A stretch of 64,000 bases of DNA from Thermus composti. GTDB lineage: Bacteria > Deinococcota > Deinococci > Deinococcales > Thermaceae. Both the position numbers and the translations under genes were made by a program. The stretch is taken from assembly GCF_014647535.1 (NCBI RefSeq), contig NZ_BMPJ01000011.1, positions 1-64,000 of the forward strand, read 5' to 3'. The notes below the pieces were generated by a model that saw only the letters and a list, made by a program, of their open reading frames with translations, was not told the origin of the DNA and did not search any database. Positions 25,769 through 35,903 of this stretch are shown here, in pieces; positions within the stretch are counted from its first letter, which is position 1, and every line of letters begins with the position of its first letter.

Positions 25769-26743
25769 ATGGCCCTCATGACCATGGTGCAGGCCCTGAA
25801 CCGGGCCCTGGACGAGGAGATGGCCCGGGACGAGCGGGTGGTGGTCCTGGGGGAGGACGTGGGGAAGAGGGGCGGGGTCTTCCTGGTCACCGAGGGGCTT
25901 TTGCAGAAGTACGGCCCCGACCGGGTCATGGACACCCCCCTCTCCGAGGCGGCCATCGTGGGGGCGGCCTTGGGCATGGCCGTCCACGGGCTAAGGCCCG
26001 TGGCCGAGATCCAGTTTGCCGACTACATCTTCCCCGGGTTTGACCAGCTGGTGAGCCAGGTGGCCAAGCTCCGCTACCGCTCCGGGGGGCAGTTCGCCGC
26101 GCCCTTGGTGGTGCGCATGCCCTCCGGGGGCGGGGTGCGGGGCGGGCACCACCACTCCCAAAGCCCCGAGGCCCACTTCGTCCACACCGCCGGGCTCAAG
26201 GTGGTGGCGGTCTCCACCCCCTACGACGCCAAGGGGCTCCTGAAGGCCGCCATCCGGGACGAGGACCCCGTGGTCTTCCTGGAGCCCAAAAGGCTCTACC
26301 GCTCGGTGAAGGAGGAGGTGCCCGAGGAGGACTACGTCCTCCCCATCGGCAAGGCCGCCCTAAGGCGGGAGGGGAAGGACCTCACCCTCATCGGCTACGG
26401 CACCGTGATGCCCGAGGTCCTAAAGGCGGCGGAGGAACTGGAGAAGGCCGGGGTCTCGGCCGAGGTCCTGGACCTGAGGAGCCTCATGCCCTGGGACTAC
26501 GAGGCGGTGATGAACTCCGTGGCCAAAACGGGAAGGGTGGTCCTGGTCTCCGACGCCCCCCGCCACGCCAGCTTCGTCAGCGAGGTGGCCGCCACCATCG
26601 CCGAGGACATCCTGGACATGCTCCTCGCCCCGCCCATCCGGGTCACGGGGTTTGACACCCCCTACCCTTACGCCCAGGACAAGCTCTACCTGCCCACCGT
26701 CACCCGCATCCTCAACGCCGCCAAGCGGGCGCTAGACTACTGA
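25769..26743 (+). CDS. bkdA2: Branched-chain 2-oxoacid dehydrogenase E1 beta subunit
   Basis: The 324-residue transketolase-like beta subunit starts at the ATG at 25769, as [18 protein letters not shown]; an in-frame GTG two codons earlier is less likely. Conserved elements are [51 protein letters not shown] (the segment that gates the active site) and the C-terminal [16 protein letters not shown]. It pairs with E1 alpha encoded 9 nt upstream. Downstream, before E2, a HicB/HicA-like pair interrupts the usual order of the operon. Confidence 0.93.
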   Translation: MALMTMVQALNRALDEEMARDERVVVLGEDVGKRGGVFLVTEGLLQKYGPDRVMDTPLSEAAIVGAALGMAVHGLRPVAEIQFADYIFPGFDQLVSQVAKLRYRSGGQFAAPLVVRMPSGGGVRGGHHHSQSPEAHFVHTAGLKVVAVSTPYDAKGLLKAAIRDEDPVVFLEPKRLYRSVKEEVPEEDYVLPIGKAALRREGKDLTLIGYGTVMPEVLKAAEELEKAGVSAEVLDLRSLMPWDYEAVMNSVAKTGRVVLVSDAPRHASFVSEVAATIAEDILDMLLAPPIRVTGFDTPYPYAQDKLYLPTVTRILNAAKRALDY

Positions 26744-26744
26744 T

Positions 26745-26951
26745 ATGCCAAGGGAAATCATCTTCCTCGTGGAAGAAGCGGAAGAAGGTGGGTTTGTCGC
26801 CCACGCCTTGGGGGAGGCCATCTTCACGGAAGGAGAGACCTGGGAAGAACTCAAGGAAATGGTCCGGGATGCGGTCCGGTGCCACTTCGGCGAAGCGGCA
26901 CCCCCGATCATCCGGCTGCACTTCGTTCGCCAGGAGGTCCTTACCCCGTGA
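26745..26951 (+). CDS. HicB-like protein (antitoxin partner or its domesticated form)
   Basis: The 68-residue product begins REIIFLVEEAEEGGFVAHALGEAIFTEGETWEELKEMVRDAV, the degenerate RNase-H-like HicB fold of small antitoxins: edge strand, GGFVA turn, GETWEEL helix. There is no C-terminal DNA-binding helix-turn-helix or ribbon-helix-helix segment, so autoregulation by this protein alone is not expected. The ATG is 1 nt after the E1 beta stop, and the stop overlaps the start of the HicA-like gene in GTGA. The pair is transcribed as part of the dehydrogenase operon. Confidence 0.75.
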   Translation: MPREIIFLVEEAEEGGFVAHALGEAIFTEGETWEELKEMVRDAVRCHFGEAAPPIIRLHFVRQEVLTP

Positions 26952-27193
26952 AGCTTCCCCGCAACCTCACCGGGGAAGAGCTCGTTAGGAAGCTAGCCCG
27001 CCTAGGCTATCGGGTGGAGCGGCAGACCGGAAGCCACGTGCGCATGACCTGGGAAGGCCCTAGCGGCCCACACGCCATCACCATCCCCCTTCACCGTCCG
27101 CTCAAGGTGGGTACCCTGGCCGGCATCCTAAAAGTGGTGGCGGAAGCCCACGGAAGAGACCGCCAAAGGCTCCAAGAGCTTCTGAATCTATGA
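26948..27193 (+). CDS. hicA: HicA-like mRNA interferase
   Basis: The 81-residue product starts from the GTG at 26948-26950, overlapping the HicB-like stop; the open frame extends further upstream but only across the HicB gene. It has the dsRBD-like HicA fold with LTGEELVRKLARLGYRVERQTGSHVRMTW; His30 in TGSH is the catalytic histidine of the family, and IPLHRPLKVGTLAGILK completes the motif. The active site looks intact. HicA toxins cleave mRNA and are blocked by HicB. In most loci hicA precedes hicB, so the reversed order here is also seen in some systems but is worth noting. Confidence 0.8.
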   Translation: MKLPRNLTGEELVRKLARLGYRVERQTGSHVRMTWEGPSGPHAITIPLHRPLKVGTLAGILKVVAEAHGRDRQRLQELLNL

Positions 27194-27203
27194 AAGGAGG
27201 ACC

Positions 27204-28562
27204 ATGCCCAAAGAAATCCTCATGCCCGAGCTGGCCGAAAGCGTGGTGGAGGGCGAGATCCTGAAGTGGCTGGTGGAAGAGGGAGACTACCTGAAAAAGG
27301 ACCAGCCCTTCGTGGAGGTCATGACCGACAAGGTCACGGTGGAGCTACCCTCTCCCTTTGAGGGGGTGCTCCTCAAAAAGCTTGCCAAGGAAGGGGAGGT
27401 GGTCAAGGTCCACGCCCCCATCGCCCTCGTGGCCGAGCCCGGGGAGGCGGTGGAAGGCGTGAAGGAAACCCTTCCGGTCCAGGCGGTGGAGGAGCGCTCC
27501 ATCGTGGAGCCCGGCCTGCCCGAGAAGGAGGAGAAGGAGGACCTCTCCCTCTTCAAGCCCGACCCCACGCAGGTGGCGGTGAAAAACCCCTTCCTCTCCG
27601 GGGAAAAGCCCAAGGAAGAAACGAGGCCCCAAGGCCGGGTCCTGGCGGTGCCCGCCGCTAGGAAGCTCGCCCGGGAGCTCGGAATCCCCATTGAGGAGGT
27701 GCCGGGCTCGGGGCCCTTAGGCCGGGTCCGGGTGGAGGACGTGCGGGCCTACGCCGAGCGGAGAAAGGCCCCTCCCGAAAGGCCCGTGGAGACACCCCAG
27801 ACGCTTCCTTCCGGCTTCCCACCCCCGCCCAAGTACGCCCCGCCCAAGGGCTACGAGTCCCTGGAGGAGCGGGTGCCTCTAAGGGGCATCCGCCGCACCA
27901 TCGCCCAGGGGCTTTGGCAGAGCCACCTCTACACGGTGCGCACCCTCAACGTGGACGAGGCCGACCTCACGGAGCTCGTGGCCCTTCGCGAGCGCCTCAA
28001 GCCCGAGGCCGAGGCCCAAGGGGTCAAGCTCACCTACCTGCCCTTCATCGTCAAGGCGGTGGTGCGGGCCCTGAAGAAGTTCCCCATGCTGAACACGAGC
28101 CTGGACGAGGAGCGGCAGGAGATCGTCTACAAGCGCTACTACCACATCGGCCTTGCCGTGGCCACGGAAAGAGGCCTCATCGTCCCCGTCCTGCGGGACG
28201 CCGACCGGAAAAGCGTCCTGGAAATCGCCCGGGAGATCGCCGAGCTTTCCCAGAAGGCCCGGGAAGGCCGCCTCTCCCCGGAGGAGGTCTCGGGGTCCAC
28301 CTTCACCATCACCAACATCGGCTCCGTGGGGGCCACCTTGAGCTTCCCCATCATTAACCTGCCCGATGCCGCCATCCTGGGCGTCCACTCCATAAGGAAG
28401 CGCCCTTGGGTGATGCCCGACGGCTCCATCCAGGCCCGGGACATCATGTTCCTCTCCCTCTCCTTTGACCACCGCCTGGTGGACGGGGCCGAGGCGGCCA
28501 TGTTCACCCGGGAGGTCATAAGGCTCTTGGAAAACCCGGACCTCCTTCTTCTGGAAATGTAG
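27204..28562 (+). CDS. bkdB: Branched-chain 2-oxoacid dehydrogenase E2 (acyltransferase)
   Basis: The 452-residue lipoate acyltransferase has an N-terminal lipoyl domain with the modified lysine at K43 (MTDKVTV), a hinge, the E1/E3-binding domain near 150-185 ([35 protein letters not shown]) and a catalytic domain ending [13 protein letters not shown] (His423, Asp427). It is preceded by GAAAGGAGG. The family also includes pyruvate and acetoin E2s; the E1 genes in the same operon support branched-chain substrates. Confidence 0.92.
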   Translation: MPKEILMPELAESVVEGEILKWLVEEGDYLKKDQPFVEVMTDKVTVELPSPFEGVLLKKLAKEGEVVKVHAPIALVAEPGEAVEGVKETLPVQAVEERSIVEPGLPEKEEKEDLSLFKPDPTQVAVKNPFLSGEKPKEETRPQGRVLAVPAARKLARELGIPIEEVPGSGPLGRVRVEDVRAYAERRKAPPERPVETPQTLPSGFPPPPKYAPPKGYESLEERVPLRGIRRTIAQGLWQSHLYTVRTLNVDEADLTELVALRERLKPEAEAQGVKLTYLPFIVKAVVRALKKFPMLNTSLDEERQEIVYKRYYHIGLAVATERGLIVPVLRDADRKSVLEIAREIAELSQKAREGRLSPEEVSGSTFTITNIGSVGATLSFPIINLPDAAILGVHSIRKRPWVMPDGSIQARDIMFLSLSFDHRLVDGAEAAMFTREVIRLLENPDLLLLEM

Positions 28563-28572
28563 GATGGCAGCT

Positions 28573-29958
28573 ATGAAGAGCTACGACCTCATCGTCATCG
28601 GCACCGGCCCGGGCGGCTACCACGCCGCCATAAGGGCCGCCCAGCTTGGCCTCAAGGTCCTGGCGGTGGAGGCGGGCGAGGTGGGAGGGGTGTGCCTCAA
28701 CGTGGGCTGCATCCCCACCAAGGCCCTCCTCCACGCCGCCGAGACCCTCCACCACCTGAAGGTGGCCGAGGGCTTTGGCCTGAGAGCCAAGCCGGAGCTG
28801 GACCTGGGAAGGCTTGGGGCCTGGCGGGACCAGGTGGTGAAAAAGCTCACCGGGGGGGTGGGGACCCTCCTCAAGGGAAACGGGGTGGAGCTCGTGCGGG
28901 GCTTCGCCCGGCTAACGGGCCCCAAGGAGGTGGAGGTAAACGGCGAGCGCTACGGGGCGAAAAGCCTCATCCTCGCCACGGGAAGCGAGCCCATGGCGCT
29001 TCCGGGCTTCCCCTTCGGCGAGGACGTCTGGGACTCCACCCGGGCCCTAAGGGTGGAAGAAGGCATCCCCAAGCGCCTTCTCGTCATCGGCGGGGGGGCG
29101 GTGGGCCTCGAGCTCGGCCAGGTCTACCGCCGCCTGGGGGCGGAGGTTACCCTCATTGAGTACATGCCGGAGATCCTCCCCAATGGCGACCCCGAGACCG
29201 CTGCCCTCCTAAGGCGCGCCCTGGAGAAGGAAGGGATAAGGGTGCGCACCAAGACCAAGGCGGTGGGCTACGAGAAGAAAAAAGACGGCCTCCACGTGCG
29301 CCTCGAGGCCGCCCAGGGCGGGGAGGGGGAAGAGGTGGTGGTGGACAAGATCCTGGTGGCCGTGGGCCGGAAGCCCCGCACCGAGGGCCTCGGCCTGGAA
29401 AGGGCTGGGGTCAAGGTGGATGCCAAGGGCTTCATCCAGGTGAACGCCCGCATGGAGACCAATGTCCCCGGGGTCTACGCCATCGGCGACGCCGCCAGGC
29501 CCCCCCTCCTCGCCCACAAGGCCATGCGGGAAGGCCTCGTGGCCGCCGAGAACGCCGCCGGCAAGGACAGCGCCTTTGACTATCAGATCCCAAGCGTGGT
29601 CTACACCTCCCCCGAGTGGGCCGGGGTAGGCCTCACGGAGGAAGAGGCCAGGAAGGCAGGCTACAAGGTGAAGGTGGGGAAGTTTCCCTTAGCCGCATCG
29701 GGAAGGGCCCTCACCCTAGGCGGGGCCGAGGGGATGGTGAAGGTGGTGGGGGATGCCGAGACCGACCTCCTCCTCGGAGTCTTCATCGTGGGCCCCCAGG
29801 CAGGGGAGCTCATCGCCGAGGCCGCCTTGGCCCTGGAGATGGGGGCCACCCTCACGGACCTCGCCCTCACCGTCCACCCCCACCCCACCCTCTCCGAAGG
29901 GCTCATGGAGGCGGCGGAGGCCTTCCACAAGCAGGCCATCCACATCCTGAACCGCTAG
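28573..29958 (+). CDS. lpdA: Dihydrolipoamide dehydrogenase (E3) of the branched-chain complex
   Basis: The 461-residue flavoprotein starts at [19 protein letters not shown]; an ATG three codons earlier (28564) is also in frame but leaves only 1 nt after the E2 stop and no SD. Redox cysteines are C41/C46 in [11 protein letters not shown], the NAD fold is at [13 protein letters not shown] and the catalytic dyad is His437/Glu442 in HPHPTLSE. It closes the dehydrogenase operon and is followed by a strong terminator. It differs clearly in sequence from the lpd at 3600-4967, so the two E3s are old paralogues. Confidence 0.93.
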   Translation: MKSYDLIVIGTGPGGYHAAIRAAQLGLKVLAVEAGEVGGVCLNVGCIPTKALLHAAETLHHLKVAEGFGLRAKPELDLGRLGAWRDQVVKKLTGGVGTLLKGNGVELVRGFARLTGPKEVEVNGERYGAKSLILATGSEPMALPGFPFGEDVWDSTRALRVEEGIPKRLLVIGGGAVGLELGQVYRRLGAEVTLIEYMPEILPNGDPETAALLRRALEKEGIRVRTKTKAVGYEKKKDGLHVRLEAAQGGEGEEVVVDKILVAVGRKPRTEGLGLERAGVKVDAKGFIQVNARMETNVPGVYAIGDAARPPLLAHKAMREGLVAAENAAGKDSAFDYQIPSVVYTSPEWAGVGLTEEEARKAGYKVKVGKFPLAASGRALTLGGAEGMVKVVGDAETDLLLGVFIVGPQAGELIAEAALALEMGATLTDLALTVHPHPTLSEGLMEAAEAFHKQAIHILNR

Positions 29959-29980
29959 GCCCCCGTCCTGACCCGGGGCC

Positions 29981-30006
29981 CCCACCGTGGCTTTCGCCAC
30001 GGTGGG
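29981..30006. terminator. Bidirectional terminator between convergent lpdA and the HIBDH-like gene
   Basis: A perfect 11-bp stem, CCCACCGTGGC (29981-29991) and GCCACGGTGGG (29996-30006), with a TTTC loop lies in the 53-bp gap between two convergent genes. There is no T-run, so its strength in either direction is uncertain. Confidence 0.6.
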
Positions 30007-30011
30007 ACACT

Positions 30012-30881
30012 CTAGCGGATCTCCGCCCCGCCCCAGTGCTCCAAAAGCCTCAGGGCCTCCACGTGGTCGGCCTCAGGACCCAGCTCCCGCTTGGCCATCT
30101 CGTAGACCTCGCGGGTGAGGCGCAGGAGGGGGCTTGGGGCCTTCTCCCCGTCCAGGACCCCCATGGCGATCCCCAGATCCTTCACCAAAAGCCCCAAGGC
30201 GAAGGTCTTGGGGAAGGCCCGGGTGAGGACCCTTTGGGGGATGAGGTTCTCCGTGGCGTTGGAGCGGCCCGAGGAGGCGTTGATGACCTCTAGGGCCTTC
30301 TCCGCCAAAACCCCCTGCTTCACCAAGGCGAGAAGCCCCTCCCCCGCCGCCCAGAGGTTCACCGCGAGGAGGGCGTTGTTGATGGCCTTCACCGCATGCC
30401 CCGCCCCCACGGGGCCCACGTGGACCACCTTCTTGGCGTAGGCCAAAAAGGGTTTGATCCTCTCCACCGCCTCCTCGGGGCCCCCCAGCATCACCGTGAG
30501 GGTGCCCGCCTCCGCCCCCGAGGTGCCCCCGGAGACGGGGGCGTCCAGGTAGGTGACCCCCTTTTCCCTTAGCCTTTCCGCAAGCCTCCGGCTCGCCTCG
30601 GGCTCGCCGCTCGTGGCGTCCACCCAGTAGGTGCCCTCCTGGAGGAAGGGGAAAAGGGCCTCGGCCACCTCGTAGACCTCCTTGGTGGTGGGCAGGCAGG
30701 TGAAGATCACCCGGGCCTCGGCCACCCTCTCCAAGGGCACCGCCTCGGAGCCGAACTCCCTTTGGTGCCTAAGGGCCTTTTCAAAGGTGCGGTTCCAGAC
30801 CAGGGTGGGGAAGCGTCGCGCCAAATGCCCCGCCATGGGGTAGCCCATGGCCCCAAGACCGAGGAAGGCCACCTTTTCCAT
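30012..30881 (-). CDS. 3-hydroxyisobutyrate dehydrogenase family protein
   Basis: The 289-residue beta-hydroxyacid dehydrogenase carries the NAD(P)-binding signature [19 protein letters not shown], the substrate-binding [22 protein letters not shown], the catalytic-lysine helix [15 protein letters not shown] and the dimer segment [10 protein letters not shown] position next to the branched-chain dehydrogenase operon would suit valine catabolism, where 3-hydroxyisobutyrate is oxidised to methylmalonate semialdehyde, but glyoxylate/succinic semialdehyde reductases share the fold. The gene is convergent with that operon, not part of it. It is followed upstream by DUF3054 and the lipoate genes in the same direction. 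Confidence 0.85.
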   Translation of the reverse strand: MEKVAFLGLGAMGYPMAGHLARRFPTLVWNRTFEKALRHQREFGSEAVPLERVAEARVIFTCLPTTKEVYEVAEALFPFLQEGTYWVDATSGEPEASRRLAERLREKGVTYLDAPVSGGTSGAEAGTLTVMLGGPEEAVERIKPFLAYAKKVVHVGPVGAGHAVKAINNALLAVNLWAAGEGLLALVKQGVLAEKALEVINASSGRSNATENLIPQRVLTRAFPKTFALGLLVKDLGIAMGVLDGEKAPSPLLRLTREVYEMAKRELGPEADHVEALRLLEHWGGAEIR

Positions 30882-30890
30882 GGCTCCTTT

Positions 30891-31246
30891 TTACCAGACC
30901 CTTAGGGCCTTGGCGAGGCCCCTCAGGACAAGGAGGAAAAGGAGGCTAAACCCCATGGCCACGCCCAGAAAGACGAAAAACCCCACCCCGAAAGCCCCGC
31001 CCAGGACCATCTGCCTCAGCCATAGCCCCGCGGGGAAGGCGAAGAGCCAGGTGAGGAGGAGGTTTTGCCAGGTGGGCCTCCGGTAGGTGCCGAAGAAAGG
31101 AGCAAGGAGAAGCCAGACGAAGAGGACGGGGAGGACGTTACGGGCAAGGCCCCCCAAGGAGAGGGGCAGCCCGTGGGCGAGGAGGCCCACCCCAGCGAAG
31201 AGGAGGAGGGCAAGGAGGTCCAGGAGAAAAAGGGCCGTCCCCCGGC

Positions 31247-31250
<4 letters not shown>
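30891..31250 (-). CDS. DUF3054 family integral membrane protein
   Basis: The 119-residue protein has four hydrophobic segments with the DUF3054 pattern: [16 protein letters not shown] at the start, [17 protein letters not shown] in the middle, then [24 protein letters not shown] and a last helix near the C-terminus. The function is unknown. Its ATG overlaps the lipA stop (ATGA), so it is translated after lipA in the lipB-lipA operon. Confidence 0.7.
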
Positions 31251-32867
<1,617 letters not shown>

Positions 32868-32870
32868 CTA

Positions 32871-32876
32871 AGGATA
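32871..32876 (-). promoter_or_regulatory. -10 element of lipB
   Basis: TATCCT on the minus strand ends 6 nt before the GTG start of lipB, the spacing of a leaderless transcript. No convincing -35 is seen. Confidence 0.45.
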
Positions 32877-32960
32877 CGCCCCCAAAGCCCGCCCGTCCAA
32901 GGGATGGGCCACAAAGCCAAGCGGCCGCAGGGAGGTTTCGCAACACGGGGTGCCCGAAAC

Positions 32961-33002
32961 GGGGCTTGGGAAGCCCCTTCTGGGGCCCCCACCGCGGTGG
33001 GG
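32961..33002 (-). terminator. Tandem hairpins after the SDR gene
   Basis: Two adjacent inverted repeats lie just beyond the SDR stop: CCCCACCGCGGTGGGG (32987-33002) and GGGGCTT/AAGCCCC with a 3-nt loop (32961-32977). No T-run follows, so termination is inferred from stem strength and position alone. Confidence 0.45.
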
Positions 33003-33005
33003 TAC

Positions 33006-33830
33006 TTAAACCCCCAGAAACCGGGCCATAAGCCGGTCCCGCAAGGAAGTAGGTAGGAGGCGCAGAAGAAGGGTCTCCCGGGCCCTCCCGGGGTGGGCCA
33101 CCAGGTAGCGGGCCTTCGGGCTTGGGCTTTCCAGGGCCTTTAGGACGGCCTCCGCCACCCTTTCCGGGGGGAGCCCCCTCTTGGCGCTCCTTTCCGCCAC
33201 CTTCCGGGCCACCTCCAGGTAGCGGCCATAAACCCCTTCCGTCCCCGGGGGCGGGGGCTTGAGGTAGCCTTCGGCCCGCCTTAGGGAGCGCTCCCAGATG
33301 GGGGTGGCCACGGAGCCGGGCTCTACGAGGACCACCCGGACCCCGAAGGGCCGAAGCTCCACCCGAAGGGCGTCCGCCAGGGCCTCGAGGGCGAACTTGC
33401 TGGCGGCGTAGGGCCCCATGAGGGGCAGGGCCACAAGCCCCGAGACCGAGCCCATGAGGACCACCCGCCCCTTGGCCGCCCGCAGGTGGGGCAAGAAGGC
33501 CTGGACCGTGGCCAAGGCCCCGAGGACGTTCACCTCCAAAGCCTCCCGGAAGGCGGAAAGGGGCACGAGCTCCAAGGGCCCCGCCACGGCGATGCCGGCG
33601 TTGACCACAAGGCCGAAAAGCCCGGCGGGCACCGCCTCCGCCGCCCGCCTCAGGTCCTCCTCCCGGGTCACGTCCAGGAAAAGGGGCTCCACGCCAAGCC
33701 CCTTCAGGGCCTCGGCGTCCTCCGCCTTCCGCACCCCGCCCAAGACCCTGTAGCCCCTTTCGGCCAGAAGCCTTGCGGTGGCGAGGCCGATGCCGCTCCC
33801 CGCGCCGGTGATGAGGACCGCTCTTTCCAT
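33006..33830 (-). CDS. Short-chain dehydrogenase/reductase
   Basis: The 274-residue product starts from the ATG at 33828-33830; the longer open frame crosses the promoter. Cofactor-binding TGAGSGIGLATARLLAERG is followed by VVNAGIA and the catalytic Ser/Tyr/Lys set MGSVSGLVALPLMGPYAASKFALEALAD. VRKAED after beta-2 suggests NADPH preference by way of the Arg. The C-terminal part (PGRARETLLLRLLPTSLRDRLMARFLG) is typical of classical SDRs acting on lipophilic substrates. The substrate is unknown. It is divergent from the FMN-dependent dehydrogenase, with fully overlapping promoters. Confidence 0.85.
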   Translation of the reverse strand: MERAVLITGAGSGIGLATARLLAERGYRVLGGVRKAEDAEALKGLGVEPLFLDVTREEDLRRAAEAVPAGLFGLVVNAGIAVAGPLELVPLSAFREALEVNVLGALATVQAFLPHLRAAKGRVVLMGSVSGLVALPLMGPYAASKFALEALADALRVELRPFGVRVVLVEPGSVATPIWERSLRRAEGYLKPPPPGTEGVYGRYLEVARKVAERSAKRGLPPERVAEAVLKALESPSPKARYLVAHPGRARETLLLRLLPTSLRDRLMARFLGV

Positions 33831-33838
33831 TTGCACCC

Positions 33839-33869
33839 AGTTTACGCCGGAGAAACAGGGTGGTAAAAT
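33839..33869. promoter_or_regulatory. Fully overlapping divergent promoters of the SDR and FMN dehydrogenase genes
   Basis: Plus strand: TTTACG (33841-33846), 17 bp, TAAAAT (33864-33869), reading to the FMN dehydrogenase. Minus strand: TTTACC (33862-33867), 17 bp, TAAACT (33839-33844), reading to the SDR. Each -35 overlaps the -10 of the other promoter. Confidence 0.65.
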
Positions 33870-33882
33870 CCCGGCCAAAGCC

Positions 33883-35139
33883 ATGTTCGGCCGCCAGGTG
33901 CAGCAGGCCATCTACCTCAAGGGGCTCCTTGGGGAAAGGGCCCGGGTCCCCGTGCGCCCGGAGGGGCTCGAGGAAGCGGCCCAAAGGCGCATGTCCCCCG
34001 AGGCCTTCGCCTACGTGGCGGGCGGGGCCGGGGTGGAGTGGACCATGGAAGCGAACCGGGAGGCCTTCCGCCGCCTCCGCCTCTTCCCCAAAATGCTCCG
34101 GGGGGCCAAGCCCCCTAGCCTTAGGGTAGACCTCTGGGAGAGGGCCTGGGCCGCCCCCCTCTTCCTCGCCCCCATCGGGGTTTTAGAACTTGCCCACCCC
34201 TTGGCGGAGCTCGCCGCCGCAAGGGCCGCCGCCAGGAGGGGCCTTCCCTTCATGGTCTCCAACCAGGCCTCCTACCCCCTGGAGCGGGTGGTGGAGGCGG
34301 CCAAGGCGGTCAACCCCGAGGCCGTCGTCTTCTTCCAGCTCTACCACTCCACCGACCCCAAGGTGGTAAAAAGCTTCCTCCGGCGAGCCGAGGAAGCGGG
34401 GTGCGCCGGGGTGGTCCTTACCTTGGACACAGTGCAGCTTGGCTGGCGGCCAAGGGACCTGGACCTCGGCCACCTTCCCTTCCTCAAGGGACAGGGCCTG
34501 GCCATCTACCTCACGGACCCCGCCTTCCTGGAGGCTTTGGACGAGCCCCTGGAAGGCCCCGCCTTCCGCCCCAGGCCCACCCCCGCCCTCCTTAAGAACC
34601 TCCTCGCCCTAAGGCGGGCGGGAAGGCGCTTTGGGCTGAGCCTTTCCCAGATGCAAAAGGCGGTGCGCCGCTTCGTGGCCACCTACTCCTACCCGGAGCT
34701 TTCCTGGGACGACGTGGCCCGCCTGCGGGAGGCCACCTCCTTGCCCCTCCTCCTCAAGGGCATCCTCCGCCCCGAGGACGCCGCCCGAGGGGTGGCCCTG
34801 GGGGTGGACGGGATCTACGTCTCCAACCACGGGGGCAGGCAGGTGGACGGAAGCCTTGCCGCCCTCGAGGCCCTCCCCCAGGTGGTCCAGGCGGTGGAGG
34901 GAAAGGTCCCGGTCCTTTTGGATAGCGGCGTCCGCACCGGGGCGGACGTGGCCAAGGCCCTGGCCTTAGGGGCCAAGGCGGTGGGCCTCGGACGGCCCTA
35001 CGTCTACGGCCTGGCCCTTGCGGGGGAGGAAGGGGTGGGGGCGGTTTTGGACCACCTCCTGGCGGAACTGGAGCTCACCCTGGCCCTTTCGGGGGTGGGA
35101 AGCCTAAAGGAGGTGGGCCCAGGCCTCCTAAAGCCTTAG
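33883..35139 (+). CDS. FMN-dependent alpha-hydroxyacid dehydrogenase/oxidase
   Basis: The 418-residue product starts from ATG 33883, 14 nt after the -10 element. The TIM-barrel L-lactate dehydrogenase/glycolate oxidase family is shown by AYVAGGAGVEWTMEANREAF, the FMN-phosphate-binding end LLDSGVRTGADVAKALALGAKAVGLGRPYVYGLA and the catalytic signature SNHGGRQVDGS with His316 and Arg319. The substrate is probably L-lactate or another 2-hydroxyacid; the electron acceptor (quinone or oxygen) cannot be told. It has its own promoter and terminator. Confidence 0.88.
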   Translation: MFGRQVQQAIYLKGLLGERARVPVRPEGLEEAAQRRMSPEAFAYVAGGAGVEWTMEANREAFRRLRLFPKMLRGAKPPSLRVDLWERAWAAPLFLAPIGVLELAHPLAELAAARAAARRGLPFMVSNQASYPLERVVEAAKAVNPEAVVFFQLYHSTDPKVVKSFLRRAEEAGCAGVVLTLDTVQLGWRPRDLDLGHLPFLKGQGLAIYLTDPAFLEALDEPLEGPAFRPRPTPALLKNLLALRRAGRRFGLSLSQMQKAVRRFVATYSYPELSWDDVARLREATSLPLLLKGILRPEDAARGVALGVDGIYVSNHGGRQVDGSLAALEALPQVVQAVEGKVPVLLDSGVRTGADVAKALALGAKAVGLGRPYVYGLALAGEEGVGAVLDHLLAELELTLALSGVGSLKEVGPGLLKP

Positions 35140-35159
35140 GGCGGGGTCTTCCCCCGCCC
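35139..35159 (+). terminator. Intrinsic terminator of the FMN dehydrogenase gene
   Basis: The 8-bp stem GGGCGGGG (35139-35146) and CCCCGCCC (35152-35159) with a TCTTC loop begins at the last base of the stop codon and is followed by TTTG. Confidence 0.65.
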
Positions 35160-35182
35160 TTTGCGGCCTGCCGGTCCTTGGC

Positions 35183-35626
35183 CTACTGGGCCACCACGCT
35201 CACCTTGAGCTGGATGGGGACCTCGGGGTGGGGCTTGTAGGTGAGGGTGTACTCCCCCAGCTCCTTGATGGGCCTTTCCAGCTGGAGGCGCTTGGGGTCA
35301 ATGGTGATCCCGTGCTGGCGGGAAAGGGCCTCGGCGATGTCCTTGGCGGTGACGGAGCCGTAGATCTTGTTCTCCCCCGCCCGCACCGGGATGGTGAGGG
35401 TGAGGTTTTCCAGGATCTCCTTGAGCCTTTCCGCCTCCGCCTTGCGCTCCGCCAGGCGCTTGGCCTGGGCGCGGATCTTGGCCTCGAGGGCCTTCAGGTT
35501 GCTCTCCGTGGCCAGAACCGCCAGGCCCCGGGGCAGGAGGTAGTTCCGGGCGTAGCCGGGCTTCACGTCCACCACCTGCCCCACGTCGCCCAGGTTCTCC
35601 AGGGGCTCTAAGAGAATGACCTTCAC
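35183..35626 (-). CDS. rplI: 50S ribosomal protein L9
   Basis: The 147-residue protein shows the L9 N-terminal signature KVILLEPLENLGDVGQVVDVKPGYARNYLLPRGLA, the long connecting helix (about 40-75) and the C-terminal domain with IYGSVTAKDIAEAL. It starts with GTG preceded by GGGGTGAG. Last gene of rpsF-ssb-rpsR-rplI; it ends 23 nt before the terminator of the convergent gene. Confidence 0.97.
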   Translation of the reverse strand: MKVILLEPLENLGDVGQVVDVKPGYARNYLLPRGLAVLATESNLKALEAKIRAQAKRLAERKAEAERLKEILENLTLTIPVRAGENKIYGSVTAKDIAEALSRQHGITIDPKRLQLERPIKELGEYTLTYKPHPEVPIQLKVSVVAQ

Positions 35627-35636
35627 GGCTCACCCC

Positions 35637-35903
35637 CTACTTCCGCACCAGCTTCTCGGTGAAGGGCAAAAGCCCTAGGATCCTCGCCCGCTTGATGGTC
35701 TTGGCCAGGATCCGCTGCTCCTTGGCGGAAAGCCCCGTACGGCGGCGGGGAAGGATCTTCCCCGTCTCCGACAGGAACCGCTTCAGCACCTCCACGTTCC
35801 GGTAGTCCCTGAGGTCAAACTCCCCCAGGGTGGCCTTGACCTTGGCCTTGCGGGAAGGGCGCTTCTGCGCCTCCTTCTTGGGTTTCGCGTTCTTCTCGCT
35901 CAA
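35637..35903 (-). CDS. rpsR: 30S ribosomal protein S18
   Basis: The 88-residue protein has the S18 core [53 protein letters not shown] after a basic N-terminal tail. The start codon giving the 88-residue length known for Thermus S18 is TTG (35901-35903), overlapping the ssb stop as TTGA. GGAGGAG is positioned about 9 nt upstream inside ssb. No ATG or GTG lies in a suitable place. S18 sits next to S6 in the 30S platform, matching the rpsF-ssb-rpsR operon. Confidence 0.93.
   Translation of the reverse strand: MSEKNAKPKKEAQKRPSRKAKVKATLGEFDLRDYRNVEVLKRFLSETGKILPRRRTGLSAKEQRILAKTIKRARILGLLPFTEKLVRK

Noticed and set aside
26879-27193. A 104-residue form of the HicA-like protein
   Set aside because: The extra N-terminal codons are the HicB-like gene read in another frame; the GTG at 26948 overlaps its stop and gives the normal HicA length.
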